Counted from the stretch's first letter, positions 53,404 through 62,236 are shown. The stretch: DNA of 64,000 nt from CAKSFT01 sp045544615 (GCA_045544615.1 JAZPZI010000026.1:1-64000), one strand, 5' to 3'. The notes: generated by a model from the letters alone, not told the origin. Numbers and translations are program-made.

Positions 53404-54168
53404 TCAGTTCCACCGTCCCATTGCATTTCGACCGCCATCAATCATTATATTTTCACCATTTATAAACTGCCCTTTATCGGAGGCGATAAACAAGCACAAA
53501 TCGACAATTTCCTGGGGGTCTGCGGCACGCCCCAGCAGGGTTTTCATGTTCGCCATAGCATCTCGGGTAAGAACAGGTCCGGGTGATACGCAAACACATC
53601 TGATATTATATTTCGAACCATATTGCGCAATAGATTTTGTAAGCCCGAACATAAGCCCGGCTTTTGAGGTGGGATAATCCATCCCGTATCCGTCACCCTC
53701 CTGACCTGTGATTGAGCCGATATTTATGATAAGTCCGCTTTTTTGTTCCCTCATTTGCTTGAGTACGGCATGAGAAAAATAGAACGGACCTTTCAGGTTC
53801 ACATCAATTCCCCAGTCATATATGTCGATTGGAACATCGGGAAATTCGGGATAAAGAGCCCTGTCAACATTTCTCATTCTGACAGCAGTGCCACCGGCGA
53901 AATTTGCCATAATGTCAATACTGCCGAAGTGTTCAACCGCAATATCTCGTGCATTACACACCTGTTCGTAATCACGTACATCACAAACCACACCGATCGC
54001 CTTGCCTTTACCGTTTGAGGTGATTTCGTCAACCTTTTCGTTGAGCGCGGATTCGTTTATGTCGCACATAACGACATTTCCACCCAGCTCTGCAAAGTTC
54101 TGTGCAAATAATAATCCCATACCGGAAGCTGCACCGGTTGATATGGCTGTTTTACCAGTAAAATTCAT
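53404..54168 (-). CDS. Short-chain dehydrogenase/reductase
   Basis: The ATG at 54168 follows AAAGGATGTG; 19 additional upstream codons lack a ribosome site. The 254-residue classical SDR has the cofactor motif STGAASGMG, Asp in MCDINES (favouring NAD), a modified NNAG as NFAGG, catalytic Ser in NIGSITG, and YPTSK. The C-terminal MIDGGRNAMGRW is typical. The gene is 1 bp upstream of the dehydroquinase-like gene and diverges from an AraC regulator, so it probably oxidises a polyol or sugar acid in the same inducible route. Confidence 0.92.
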   Translation of the reverse strand: MNFTGKTAISTGAASGMGLLFAQNFAELGGNVVMCDINESALNEKVDEITSNGKGKAIGVVCDVRDYEQVCNARDIAVEHFGSIDIMANFAGGTAVRMRNVDRALYPEFPDVPIDIYDWGIDVNLKGPFYFSHAVLKQMREQKSGLIINIGSITGQEGDGYGMDYPTSKAGLMFGLTKSIAQYGSKYNIRCVCVSPGPVLTRDAMANMKTLLGRAADPQEIVDLCLFIASDKGQFINGENIMIDGGRNAMGRWN

Positions 54169-54329
54169 AAAATCACATCCTTTGATTTTTATATAAATTA
54201 TAAAGAATATGTCATTTATTATCAATGATTAAAACGATACTATTTTGATAATTACGATATTTTGTTGGTATATTTATTGATTTTTGTTGATATAACTGAT
54301 ATAATTGGTATATTGGAGCGTGGTTTTTA

Positions 54330-55091
54330 ATGGACAAATTAAATAGAATTATTGTTACAGACATTTTAGATGTTATGACTGTATCTTCTCCAAAGGGAAG
54401 ATTTGGAAAAATGAATAACAGGAAATGTTATGGCTTATCCTTTTGTACCGAGGGGAAGATAACATATACGCATAATAACAGGGAGTATGTATCCGACCCT
54501 CACAATGCAATCATTTTGCCAAAAGGACAAAGCTATACTATCAGAGGTGATAAAAGCGGAGTATTTACAGTTATAAATTTTGAGTGTATGGATTTTTTAT
54601 GTGACACGATGATGGTATTGCCGGTTGAAAATATTGATTTTATAATGAGAGATTTTATTCAAATGAAAAAATTATTTCTTTTTGAAAGCAACAGAACAAA
54701 AGTTTTAAGTTTATTTTATAATATTATTCACGGTTTTTCCGAACTGACTGTTTCAACGGGAAGTGTGTTGTTTCCTGCAATAAACTATTTAGAAAAAAAT
54801 TACTCAATACCCGATATTACGAATACATTATTGGCTAACCAGTGTAATATAAGCGAAGTGTATTTCAGGAAACTTTTCACTAAAGAGTATGGCATCTCAC
54901 CCAGACAATATATTATTGATATACGAATAAATAAAGCCAAACAGTTGTTGACGGAGGGAATATATAAAATCAATGTTATTTCCGAAAAATGTGGATTTAC
55001 AAACCCATATCATTTCAGTCGTTTGTTTAAAGAAAAAACCGGATTAACACCTACAGAGTATTTAAAAAAGAACAGAGTTTCCAAAATCTAA
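54330..55091 (+). CDS. AraC family transcriptional regulator
   Basis: This 253-residue protein has an N-terminal cupin-like part (GLSFCTEGKITYTHNNREYV, AIILPKGQSYTI) and a C-terminal AraC domain (LLANQCNISEVYFRKLFTKEYGISPRQY; INVISEKCGFTNPYHFSRLFKEKTGLTPTEYL). It starts 161 bp from the divergent SDR gene and is the likely regulator of the SDR/dehydroquinase-like pair. The ribosome site (GGAG, ~10 bp before the ATG) is modest, suggesting low expression. Confidence 0.92.
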   Translation: MDKLNRIIVTDILDVMTVSSPKGRFGKMNNRKCYGLSFCTEGKITYTHNNREYVSDPHNAIILPKGQSYTIRGDKSGVFTVINFECMDFLCDTMMVLPVENIDFIMRDFIQMKKLFLFESNRTKVLSLFYNIIHGFSELTVSTGSVLFPAINYLEKNYSIPDITNTLLANQCNISEVYFRKLFTKEYGISPRQYIIDIRINKAKQLLTEGIYKINVISEKCGFTNPYHFSRLFKEKTGLTPTEYLKKNRVSKI

Positions 55092-55125
55092 AGGCAGAAA
55101 CAAGTAATCTTGTTTCTGCCTTTAG
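55088..55125. terminator. Perfect bidirectional terminator
   Basis: CTAAAGGCAGAAACAAG, loop TAAT, then the exact complement. It lies between the AraC gene and the convergent alpha-galactosidase gene. Confidence 0.9.
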
Positions 55126-55139
55126 ATTGCGTCTTTAGT

Positions 55140-56999
55140 TTACTCCAAAATCAAATCAATAATTTCTGCCTTGTACCTGCCCGAAACTGGAATGCTGATT
55201 CCGTTTTCTGTAAGTTCTTCGCTTTTGCAGAGTTTGTCACCAATCTTATAAGTTCTGCCCGCAGGAAGCTTTGGATAAACTCTGATATTCTTTTGTGCAG
55301 AATATAGCGAGTATGAAATAATCTTTACCTTTTTTGCATCGGGCGAGGTGTACTGCAAAACAAGCATAGACGGAGTATCGGTCAGAATGCTCGCCGTTGC
55401 ATTTGTCCAGAACGGTCTTTCGTTTTTGAAGTTTCCAATAAACTCCCTGAACGCATCAAAGAAGGTACCGGAGAATTTCGAAAGGTCGCAGGAAATACCG
55501 AGCGGTGCACCGAGCATAAATGCAAAGAGGAAGCTTCTGTCTACATTTTTGACCTCGGTCCAGGTCGCATCGTTACAGGTGATAATTCTCTCGGTTTTGG
55601 TTTTATCATAATCTCTTATAACACCGTCCAAAGATGTAACTGTTGCCCACTTGCCTATTACCTGTGGCGGCAGACGGAGAAGTGTGTCTTTGAACATCCG
55701 CATTCCGTCAAACGGGCTCTGATTATCGGAAAACCAGAATGTGTCGAAATTTATGCTGTTTTTCAAGTGCATGTTCGCACCGCCGCCTGCGCAGTTTAGC
55801 ATATAAAGGTCAGGGAACTCCTTGTGCAGTCGGTCGATGAATTCATAGTAGCTCTTATAGAGGTCATAAAAAGCGTTATTGTTCTTGTCATAGTCCATGT
55901 TGGCGTTGGCATCGAACTTAACAAACTCGACATTGTATTTTTCAAACATATTTTTCAGGCATTTAAAGATGTAGTTTGAAGCATCAGGATTCCTGAAATC
56001 GAGGAAGAAACTGCCGTTTTGCTCGATGTAGTATTCGGGATGCTCGGCTACGCTTTTTGTAAGACCTGTGCTGCGCTCGGGTTCAAACCATAGTCCGAAC
56101 TTCATGCCAAGACTGCGAACTTTATTTGAAATGTCTGAAAGCTTTCCGCCGAGTTTTCCGGTGTCATACTCAAACCAGTCGCCTAAAGCCTGTTCCCAGG
56201 TGAGGTCTTTGTTTCCGAACCAGCCGGCATCGATTACGAAATATTCAACTCCAAGCTTTGCGGCAAGCTCTGCCTGGGTTATCATCAGCTCATATGTAAT
56301 ATCGTCGAAATTGCAAAGCCACGAATTATAGATAACAGGCAGGTCACGGCGTGGGTATTTTTCGTTCAGATAGCCGTGGAATTTTGCACAGTCCATATCG
56401 GTTTTGTTTTTGAACTGATAGAACAGGATTTCCGGCAAGGTAAATTCTTCGCCGGGGAGGAGTGTGATTTCGAGATTTTCATCATATATTCCAAGCTCGG
56501 TGTAGAATTGAGAGTTTGTGCCGTCGTCGGTTGTGTGTACCGTTTCTATCTTCCAGAGCGAGTTTGGAATGAGATGAAATGCAATACCCCTTTCTGACTG
56601 CTCGTTCCAGATTGCAGTAAAAGGCGATGCACCGAATCCGTTTCGGAAACTGTTCGAGAATACACTCACAGCGGTATTGAGCGGTTGCCACGAGCCAAGA
56701 CTTTCGGTCTGCCAGTGATTGAATTGCGTGTAGACCTGATATTCACCGCCGTCAAAGAAGAATCTCTGGCGGATGCGGTTTAATGTGATTGGCGAACCTG
56801 ATGTGTTGGTTATGGTATCGTGTCTTTCGAAGATGCCACTTTTATTAAGCACGATTTCGGCTTTGATTGTGTAGCTTTCATTTTCGAGAGAGTAGGTGTC
56901 GGCATCTTTTTTTAAAACACCGTACGCCTTTTTGTTATTTATGTAAATGTTCCAGATGTCCTCAGGAATAATAGTATCGGAAAAAGCTTTAAAGAACAT
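55140..56999 (-). CDS. Alpha-galactosidase, GH36 family
   Basis: This 619-residue protein has an N-terminal beta-sandwich (~1-240), a TIM barrel (~250-540) and a small C-terminal sheet. GH36 motifs: YFVIDAGWFG, KFGLWFEPE, FVKFDANANMDY (nucleophile Asp), LNCAGGGANM and FWFSDNQSP (acid/base Asp). KFD replaces the usual KWD and CAGGG the usual CSGGG. There is no signal peptide, so it is cytoplasmic and would act on imported alpha-galactosides such as raffinose-type oligosaccharides. GGAGG before the ATG. No transporter is linked; the orphan ABC ATPase at 42428 could energise one elsewhere. Confidence 0.9.
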   Translation of the reverse strand: MFFKAFSDTIIPEDIWNIYINNKKAYGVLKKDADTYSLENESYTIKAEIVLNKSGIFERHDTITNTSGSPITLNRIRQRFFFDGGEYQVYTQFNHWQTESLGSWQPLNTAVSVFSNSFRNGFGASPFTAIWNEQSERGIAFHLIPNSLWKIETVHTTDDGTNSQFYTELGIYDENLEITLLPGEEFTLPEILFYQFKNKTDMDCAKFHGYLNEKYPRRDLPVIYNSWLCNFDDITYELMITQAELAAKLGVEYFVIDAGWFGNKDLTWEQALGDWFEYDTGKLGGKLSDISNKVRSLGMKFGLWFEPERSTGLTKSVAEHPEYYIEQNGSFFLDFRNPDASNYIFKCLKNMFEKYNVEFVKFDANANMDYDKNNNAFYDLYKSYYEFIDRLHKEFPDLYMLNCAGGGANMHLKNSINFDTFWFSDNQSPFDGMRMFKDTLLRLPPQVIGKWATVTSLDGVIRDYDKTKTERIITCNDATWTEVKNVDRSFLFAFMLGAPLGISCDLSKFSGTFFDAFREFIGNFKNERPFWTNATASILTDTPSMLVLQYTSPDAKKVKIISYSLYSAQKNIRVYPKLPAGRTYKIGDKLCKSEELTENGISIPVSGRYKAEIIDLILE

Positions 57000-57087
57000 A
57001 ACAATTCCTCCAATGTTTAGTAATTTATATCAGTATATCACTTCTGTGGGTTATTTTCAAGATGTAAGGAAAAAATAAAAAAATCAC

Positions 57088-57116
57088 TTGACAAACTGAA
57101 ATGCATATGATAAAAT
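57088..57116 (+). promoter_or_regulatory. Promoter of tRNA-Trp
   Basis: TTGACA (57088), 17-bp spacer, TAAAAT (57111), 17 bp before the tRNA. Confidence 0.8.
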
Positions 57117-57133
57117 ATACCGGTAATTGATTT

Positions 57134-57207
57134 AGGGGTATGATGTAATGGTAACATGCCGGTCTCCAAAACCGTTCTTGAGGGTTCGAGTCCTTCTACC
57201 CCTGCCA
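57134..57207 (+). tRNA. trnW: tRNA-Trp (anticodon CCA)
   Basis: The cloverleaf reads: acceptor AGGGGTA/TACCCCT, D-arm ATGT/ACAT with AATGGTA loop, anticodon loop CTCCAAA with CCA at 57166-57168, T-arm GAGGG/CCTTC with TTCGAGT loop, and encoded CCA end. Trp identity follows from the CCA anticodon and the GGTCTCCAAAACC arm typical of Gram-positive tRNA-Trp. Confidence 0.97.
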
Positions 57208-57382
57208 AACAAAAGCCATCCTTTGGGATGGTTTTTTTGTTCTGAAAAAAAGAAGGGCGAGAACCCGTAGGGTGAGATCGCGGAGTCCCCAAGAAGCCGA
57301 GCGTAAGCGACGGCTGATTGGCTGGACGAAGCATGCATGGGAGCGAAGCGAGTCGTAGTCCTTCTACCCCTGCCAAACAAAA
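57189..57382 (+). repeat. 26-bp direct repeat of the tRNA-Trp 3' tail flanking a structured insert
   Basis: The 26 bases at 57189-57214 (T-arm end, acceptor strand, CCA and flank) recur exactly at 57357-57382. Each copy is followed by its own terminator. The ~140 bp between holds the first terminator plus a GC-rich palindromic stretch (GCCGAGCGTAAGCGACGGC near 57297). It may be a decayed second tRNA copy or a small element inserted at the tRNA end. Confidence 0.75.
57214..57238 (+). terminator. Terminator of tRNA-Trp
   Basis: CCATCC, loop TTTG, GGATGG, then T7. Confidence 0.85.
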
Positions 57383-57406
57383 AGCACGCTTTGAGCGTGC
57401 TTTTTT
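57381..57406 (+). terminator. Second terminator behind the repeated tRNA tail
   Basis: AGCACGCT, loop TTG, AGCGTGCTTTTTT. It also faces the convergent membrane-protein gene. Confidence 0.85.
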
Positions 57407-57407
57407 A

Positions 57408-57653
57408 TTAACCGAACAGGGAATTCATAAGTAGCATTATAATGAATATCGGAACAAAGAATATCGAGATAATGCTCATGGCATTGCCTGCGATATACAA
57501 CAGCACATCAGCGGGAAGAAAACGCATGAGCATAAGCCCTGTCAGCAAGAGCCCGGAGCAAACACCTCCGACTCCGATTGCCGAGACAAAGCCTGCATCG
57601 GCAAAAGAAAGCATAGTTCCGCAAACGAAAAGCCCGAGAATCAGAATCATCAT
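57408..57653 (-). CDS. Small membrane protein, unknown
   Basis: The ATG at 57653 gives 81 residues with two or three hydrophobic helices (LILGLFVCGTMLSFADAGF; LLTGLMLMRFLPADVLLY; IISIFFVPIFIIMLLM). The same frame is open upstream for at least 20 codons (reading IERVADYFVVDLEF) without an ATG, GTG or TTG, and the ATG lacks a good ribosome site. The true start is therefore uncertain, or there is a frameshift with the preceding small gene. No family recognised. Confidence 0.5.
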   Translation of the reverse strand: MMILILGLFVCGTMLSFADAGFVSAIGVGGVCSGLLLTGLMLMRFLPADVLLYIAGNAMSIISIFFVPIFIIMLLMNSLFG

Positions 57654-57697
57654 AAACTCAAGGTCAACTACAAAATAATCCGCAACTCGCTCAATAC

Positions 57698-57835
57698 CTA
57701 TATTGCAAATAGCACGGGCATTGTAAAACCGAATATAATCGGAATGATTTGAGCAACACGGGCAAAAATCAAAATGATTACACCGACAACAATCGCCAAA
57801 CCTAAAATTGAAAAAATAATATCCCAGAATAACAT
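57698..57835 (-). CDS. Tiny membrane protein (45 aa)
   Basis: The ATG at 57835 follows a strong GGAGG; the frame is open further upstream but without signals. The product MLFWDIIFSILGLAIVVGVI... has one or two hydrophobic helices around an FARVAQIIP hinge. Its sequence leads straight into the 57408-57653 frame, so the two may form an operon or may be parts of one shifted gene. Function unknown. Confidence 0.5.
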   Translation of the reverse strand: MLFWDIIFSILGLAIVVGVIILIFARVAQIIPIIFGFTMPVLFAI

Positions 57836-57890
57836 ATAATCTCCTCCAATTTTAATAATTATATTATTTTGGAGTGATTTGTCAAATGGT

Positions 57891-59687
57891 TTATTTGGAT
57901 TTAGTAAATAAAATTCTTTTTGCTTGTTCTGTAGAAAGGTTGTATCTTTGCCATCTTTTCGGTATAGCAGATGATGTTTTTTTATCAATAAAGGTTACAA
58001 TTTGGTTTTTCAATTGTTCATCGTCGGTTTTTTTGTAAAGAACTTGTATTGCCGGCGAAACATCGGCTGAGAGGGTGAATACATAGGTAAGGTCGTCTCT
58101 CTCACCGTTTAAATATTTGTCAATTTGATTTTTTGCAATGATATTATCTGTAGGGACAAGATTAAGAAGTGTATAATATACGATAGCAATTACGATATAT
58201 GTGAGTGCTATATTGAATTTTGGCCGAGCGATATATAAAAAGGTTATCAATAGTCCAAAAGCTTCAAAAATCAGAAATCCTAATACAAAGAATCTCAATC
58301 TTGTCAGACCGTCGCTCTCGGTATAGAGCATCATTCGATAGAATGAAGATATAAGCAAAATAATAGTAACCGCACACAGATAGTGACATAGAACCTTCGT
58401 CAGCATACACCATTTGCTGTCGAGGTGTTTTGTCAGTTTGACGGTAAAGAGGATTATGACAATATTCACCCCGGTTAATGTAAGAAGCTCAAAGAAACCT
58501 TTTCTTGCATATTTTGCGAATGTGAGTCCTTCGGGCAAATCCGAACCTGCAAAAAGGTATTTAAACTGTATTATTACAAATAGCATATAGACAAAAAGAA
58601 TTGAGATAAGCAGGATGTTTATTATAATAAGGTCACCCTTTTTCGAAAACTCTTTTTGCGGTCTGCATACCCCGCCGGTATGAGTATGTAAAACCACGCC
58701 AAAAAGATAGAGCCCTGCAAATATTCCGCAAAATATTATATATAGAGTGCGAAAGCTCACAAGCTCAAGAAAACCCGCAAACAGAGTTTCGGTTTTCAAA
58801 GAAAACACCATATCTGCATTTGAAAGAACAAGAGTTAGAATGAATGTTACAGGAACGGCGATTGCTAATGCGATAACGATTCTTTTTAAAAGCTCGGTTT
58901 TTTTGTCATTGAGTTCAAATACCCACTTAAAAGGAAGTAATATTGTTTTAAAGGGTAAGAGAATATTGCTTAGAATTTTTGCAAAAAAAGCAAGGTTGTC
59001 TTTTGAAATTTCGAATTTTGTAAAAAGCGAGATAAACAGAATTACACATATTATAAAATTCGGTATATTCCAGAGGTTGCTTGAACTCAAAAAGGGGTTT
59101 AATGACAACATAAATATAGGAATTAAAAGTAAAAGTTTTTTTCTTTCAGGTACAAGAAACCATAGCATTACAGCCTGTAAAAGGACAAATATCGGCACGC
59201 TGATTCCTGCGTTTTCCGGCATTACCAAATATGAAAAGCTGATTGCAGAAGCGAGCCAATATATCAGCATTTTTATTTTATCACTTTTTTGAAAATCGGT
59301 TTTCATAAAAAGTTCCTCCTTATAGAAAATTGATATGAGTGATTTTTTGTTTATCGTCAGGATGATTGATACTATAATTGCAAATATAGCACCTTGTAAG
59401 CCTCCCACATAAACCATCAGCCATTTGCCAAAATCTCCGGGGATTAAAGAATTGCTTATAATAAAGCATATTTCTGCAACAAACATTACAAAAAGCCCTG
59501 TAAATCCGCACAAAAATAATGATGCGAGCTTCTTTGAAACTAAAAAGGCTGTTATTACAGCAAAGAAAAGAATCAGTGAGCAAAGTTGTATAACTGCAAA
59601 GCTAAAACCTGATAAAAGATAACAACAAAGCCTGTTTAGTAAAATTACCGAGATACCCAGAAGTACCCCCTTAAATAAATCCTTCAT
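57891..59687 (-). CDS. Multi-pass membrane protein, DUF4173/DUF4153-like
   Basis: The ATG at 59687 (MKDLFKGVLLG, 598 residues) follows GGAGGTG. About a dozen or more hydrophobic helices are present, with TFAKYARKGFFELLTLTGVN and a soluble C-terminal tail (VSPAIQVLYKK, RWQRYNLSTEQA), as in DUF4173-type proteins. A perfect AGGAGG spaced 8 nt before an in-frame ATG at 59306 (MKTDFQKSDKIK) could give a second, shorter product or mark a fusion of an N-terminal ~125-residue membrane domain to the core protein. It follows XRE and DUF2975 genes on the same strand. Function unknown. Confidence 0.7.
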   Translation of the reverse strand: MKDLFKGVLLGISVILLNRLCCYLLSGFSFAVIQLCSLILFFAVITAFLVSKKLASLFLCGFTGLFVMFVAEICFIISNSLIPGDFGKWLMVYVGGLQGAIFAIIVSIILTINKKSLISIFYKEELFMKTDFQKSDKIKMLIYWLASAISFSYLVMPENAGISVPIFVLLQAVMLWFLVPERKKLLLLIPIFMLSLNPFLSSSNLWNIPNFIICVILFISLFTKFEISKDNLAFFAKILSNILLPFKTILLPFKWVFELNDKKTELLKRIVIALAIAVPVTFILTLVLSNADMVFSLKTETLFAGFLELVSFRTLYIIFCGIFAGLYLFGVVLHTHTGGVCRPQKEFSKKGDLIIINILLISILFVYMLFVIIQFKYLFAGSDLPEGLTFAKYARKGFFELLTLTGVNIVIILFTVKLTKHLDSKWCMLTKVLCHYLCAVTIILLISSFYRMMLYTESDGLTRLRFFVLGFLIFEAFGLLITFLYIARPKFNIALTYIVIAIVYYTLLNLVPTDNIIAKNQIDKYLNGERDDLTYVFTLSADVSPAIQVLYKKTDDEQLKNQIVTFIDKKTSSAIPKRWQRYNLSTEQAKRILFTKSK

Positions 59688-59702
59688 ATTAAGCACCTCC
59701 GA

Positions 59703-59909
59703 CTAATCTGCTCTATATTCCAGAATATCTGCCGGTTGGCAGTCAAGAGCCTTGCATATATCCTCAAGAGTTGAAAAACGAAGAGCCTTTGCTTTGTTGT
59801 TTTTCAAAATAGAAAGGTTGGCAGGAGTGATGTTTATTCTCTCTGCAAGCTCCATAAGGCCGATTTTCCGTTTTGCCATCATAACATCAAGATTAACAAT
59901 TATTGACAT
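59703..59909 (-). CDS. XRE family helix-turn-helix regulator (YozG-like)
   Basis: This 68-residue protein is a single Cro/C1-type helix-turn-helix: LDVMMAKRKIGLMELAERINITPANLSILKNNKAKALRFSTLEDICKALDCQPADILEY. The family is short and frequently encoded next to a DUF2975 membrane protein, as here (13-bp gap). It probably regulates its own operon. GGAGG precedes the ATG. Confidence 0.92.
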   Translation of the reverse strand: MSIIVNLDVMMAKRKIGLMELAERINITPANLSILKNNKAKALRFSTLEDICKALDCQPADILEYRAD

Positions 59910-59922
59910 ATATCAAAACCTC

Positions 59923-60378
59923 CTATATTGTAAGGTCATTTTCTGCTTTATAATTGATAGCCTGTTTAAAAAGGTCTTTGAGGGTAAGACAGAACAGACA
60001 GCCAACAGCGAAAACAGTTGCTATAACCAATGTTGCAAATGTAAACATAAAAAAACATTTTACAAGATAGATAAATGCTATTAAAGAACAGGAAACTGAT
60101 ATTTTCCTAAAATGATTTACATTTTTTTCAGTAAATGGATTACCGTCAAGTAGCGAGCGGAACATTTGCTTCAAATTGAAGAGGATATATACACAACAAG
60201 CCCCCGAAAAAAAGATAATAACGCTAAATGGAATAAGATAGCCTTGAGTTTTATATCCTATCCATTCAAAAAGATGTACCGACCACACGGGTACAAGAAG
60301 TGTGGCGATGATACTTAAGTAAAACAAAAGGTCAATTACAACCTTCGATATGTAGTGGATAATACTTTTTTTATACAT
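59923..60378 (-). CDS. DUF2975 family membrane protein
   Basis: The ATG at 60378 follows AAAGGACGG; ten additional upstream codons are not favoured. The 151-residue protein has four hydrophobic helices with the loop FRSLLDGNPFTEKNVNHFRKIS between helices 2 and 3, the hallmark of DUF2975. Its pairing with the XRE regulator at 59703 is the common arrangement. The membrane protein may control the regulator by sequestration, but this is not established. Confidence 0.88.
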   Translation of the reverse strand: MYKKSIIHYISKVVIDLLFYLSIIATLLVPVWSVHLFEWIGYKTQGYLIPFSVIIFFSGACCVYILFNLKQMFRSLLDGNPFTEKNVNHFRKISVSCSLIAFIYLVKCFFMFTFATLVIATVFAVGCLFCLTLKDLFKQAINYKAENDLTI

Positions 60379-60485
60379 GACATTCCGTCCTTTCTTTTTA
60401 TTATCCATATTATACCAGGATGTTTTTTGTTTGTCAATATAAATTTATCGAAAAACAATAAATTTATTTCGTTATTCAAAAAGAA

Positions 60486-60522
60486 CAATAAAAAAGGATG
60501 TGCTTTTTGGCACATCCTTTTC
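60486..60522 (-). terminator. Terminator of the AGCS symporter gene
   Basis: On the minus strand AAGGATGTGCC, loop, GCACATCCTTTTTT, just after the stop at 60533. Confidence 0.88.
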
Positions 60523-60532
60523 AGGAACTGAT

Positions 60533-62077
60533 TTATTTTTCTTCTTGAAGCTTCTTTTCCTGTTCTTCCTGAATGTCAGGGTAAGCAGAAAGCATAGGCT
60601 TGATGTCCTTTTTCTTGAAAGTTCTTGCATTGTAGTTGTTGGTAATCTTCATAACAAGACCCGATAAGCAGATAACTGCAATAAGGTTTGGAACCATCAT
60701 CAGAGCATTGAATGTGTCCGAGATATCCCATGCAAGTGATGATGTGAGCATTGCACCCGAGATTACCATAAGTACGAATATTACCTTATATACCTTAACG
60801 CCCTTTTTGCCGCTCAAGTATTCAACAGCGATTGAACCGTAGTGTGACCAACCGAGAACTGTTGTGAAGGCAAAGAGGAAGAGAGCGATTGATATGAATT
60901 TGCTTCCTAATCCGCCAAATACAGTTTCGAATGCCTTTGCAACGAGTGTAGCATCGCCTGCAGTACCGGCAGCAAGAATGCCTGTTTCGAGGTCTATTAC
61001 ACCTGATGTGAGAACGACCAAAGCGGTCATTGTGCAGACAACCATAGTATCTGCGAATACTTCAAATATTCCCCACATACCCTGTCTTACCGGCTCAACA
61101 ACATTTGATGATGAGTGAACCATAACAGATGAACCAAGACCTGCTTCGTTTGAGAATACGCCACGCTTACAGCCGGCAGTAATAACTGTGCTGATTGTCA
61201 CACCGGCAGCACCGCCCCATGCAGCATTAGGTGTAAATGCCTGATTTACAATTGCAGAGAGAGCAGGAACAACCTGACCTGCATTCTTTATGATAATTAC
61301 AATGCTTCCCAAAACGAAAGCGACAACCATAAATGGAACGACTTTTTCGGCAAAGTTTGCAATTCTCTTAAGTCCGCCGAGAATGATAAGGCCTGCAAGA
61401 ATTACGAGCAGGATGCCGAGGATGAGGTTATAGAGTGTTATTGGGTTTTCAGGACCGCCGTAGAGAACGATGCTGTCAAGTGCAGGAATAGAGAATGCTG
61501 AAGTGAAGTTTGTAACAATCTTGTTAACCTGACCCATGTTACCGATACCGAATGAAGCAAGGATTGCAAAAATTGCAAAAAGGATTGCAAGAATTTTTGA
61601 AACCCACTTAAAGCCCTTTTTCTTACCAAGACCTTCTTCGAGGTAGTACATAGCTCCGCCGTTCCATTCACCTTCTTTATTCTTTCTTCTGTAGTAGATA
61701 CCAAGAACATTTTCTGAGTAGTTTGTCATCATACCAACAAAAGCTGCAATCCACATCCAGAATACAGCACCCGGTCCGCCTGTTGTGATAGCAGCAGCAA
61801 CACCGGCGATGTTACCAACACCGATTGTTGCGGCAAGTGCGGTACAAAGTGCCTGAAACTGTGAAATTGACTTGTTTGTTGTGTGACCTGAAACATCCTT
61901 TTTGAAAAGACTTCCTAAAGTCTGTTTGAACCAGTGTCCGATGTGTGATACCTGGAAAACCTTTGTTAAAACGGTTGTAATAACACCGGTTGCTAAAAGA
62001 AGATACAAGCCGTATCCCCAGGCAAAGTTGTTTATGCTTGAGTTGAAGCCCTCAAGCCATTCGAAAAAGAAATCCAT
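60533..62077 (-). CDS. Sodium:alanine symporter (AGCS family)
   Basis: The ATG at 62077 follows AGGGGG; the frame extends 20 codons upstream without signals. The 514-residue protein has 10-11 hydrophobic helices with AGCS motifs: ALCTALAATIGVGNIAGVA (substrate/Na site), GGPGAVFWMWIAAFVGM, ENVLGIYYRRKN, GVFSNEAGLGS and TTVLGWSHYGSIAVEYL. The family imports alanine or glycine with Na+. It ends with a charged cytoplasmic tail. Monocistronic, divergent from the gene at 62281. Confidence 0.94.
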   Translation of the reverse strand: MDFFFEWLEGFNSSINNFAWGYGLYLLLATGVITTVLTKVFQVSHIGHWFKQTLGSLFKKDVSGHTTNKSISQFQALCTALAATIGVGNIAGVAAAITTGGPGAVFWMWIAAFVGMMTNYSENVLGIYYRRKNKEGEWNGGAMYYLEEGLGKKKGFKWVSKILAILFAIFAILASFGIGNMGQVNKIVTNFTSAFSIPALDSIVLYGGPENPITLYNLILGILLVILAGLIILGGLKRIANFAEKVVPFMVVAFVLGSIVIIIKNAGQVVPALSAIVNQAFTPNAAWGGAAGVTISTVITAGCKRGVFSNEAGLGSSVMVHSSSNVVEPVRQGMWGIFEVFADTMVVCTMTALVVLTSGVIDLETGILAAGTAGDATLVAKAFETVFGGLGSKFISIALFLFAFTTVLGWSHYGSIAVEYLSGKKGVKVYKVIFVLMVISGAMLTSSLAWDISDTFNALMMVPNLIAVICLSGLVMKITNNYNARTFKKKDIKPMLSAYPDIQEEQEKKLQEEK

Positions 62078-62207
62078 AATAATCCCCCTGTTGATAAAAT
62101 TTGGAGTTATTATATCATATTCTGACAAAAAATGCAAGAAAAAGTTTTTCTTTGGCGGACTGTTGTTTGTATAATGACGGACAAGGGAGGGCGGATAAAG
62201 GGAATTA

Positions 62208-62236
62208 TTGACTTTGTAATGAGGATGTGATAAAAT
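62208..62236 (+). promoter_or_regulatory. Promoter of the CuAO_N stalk-domain gene
   Basis: TTGACT (62208), 17-bp spacer, TAAAAT (62231). Confidence 0.7.

Noticed and set aside
57038..57380. Minus-strand open frames of about 80-110 residues across tRNA-Trp
   Set aside because: They are antisense to the tRNA and its repeated tail; the AGVEGLEPSRT-type text is a known artefact of antisense tRNA translation.
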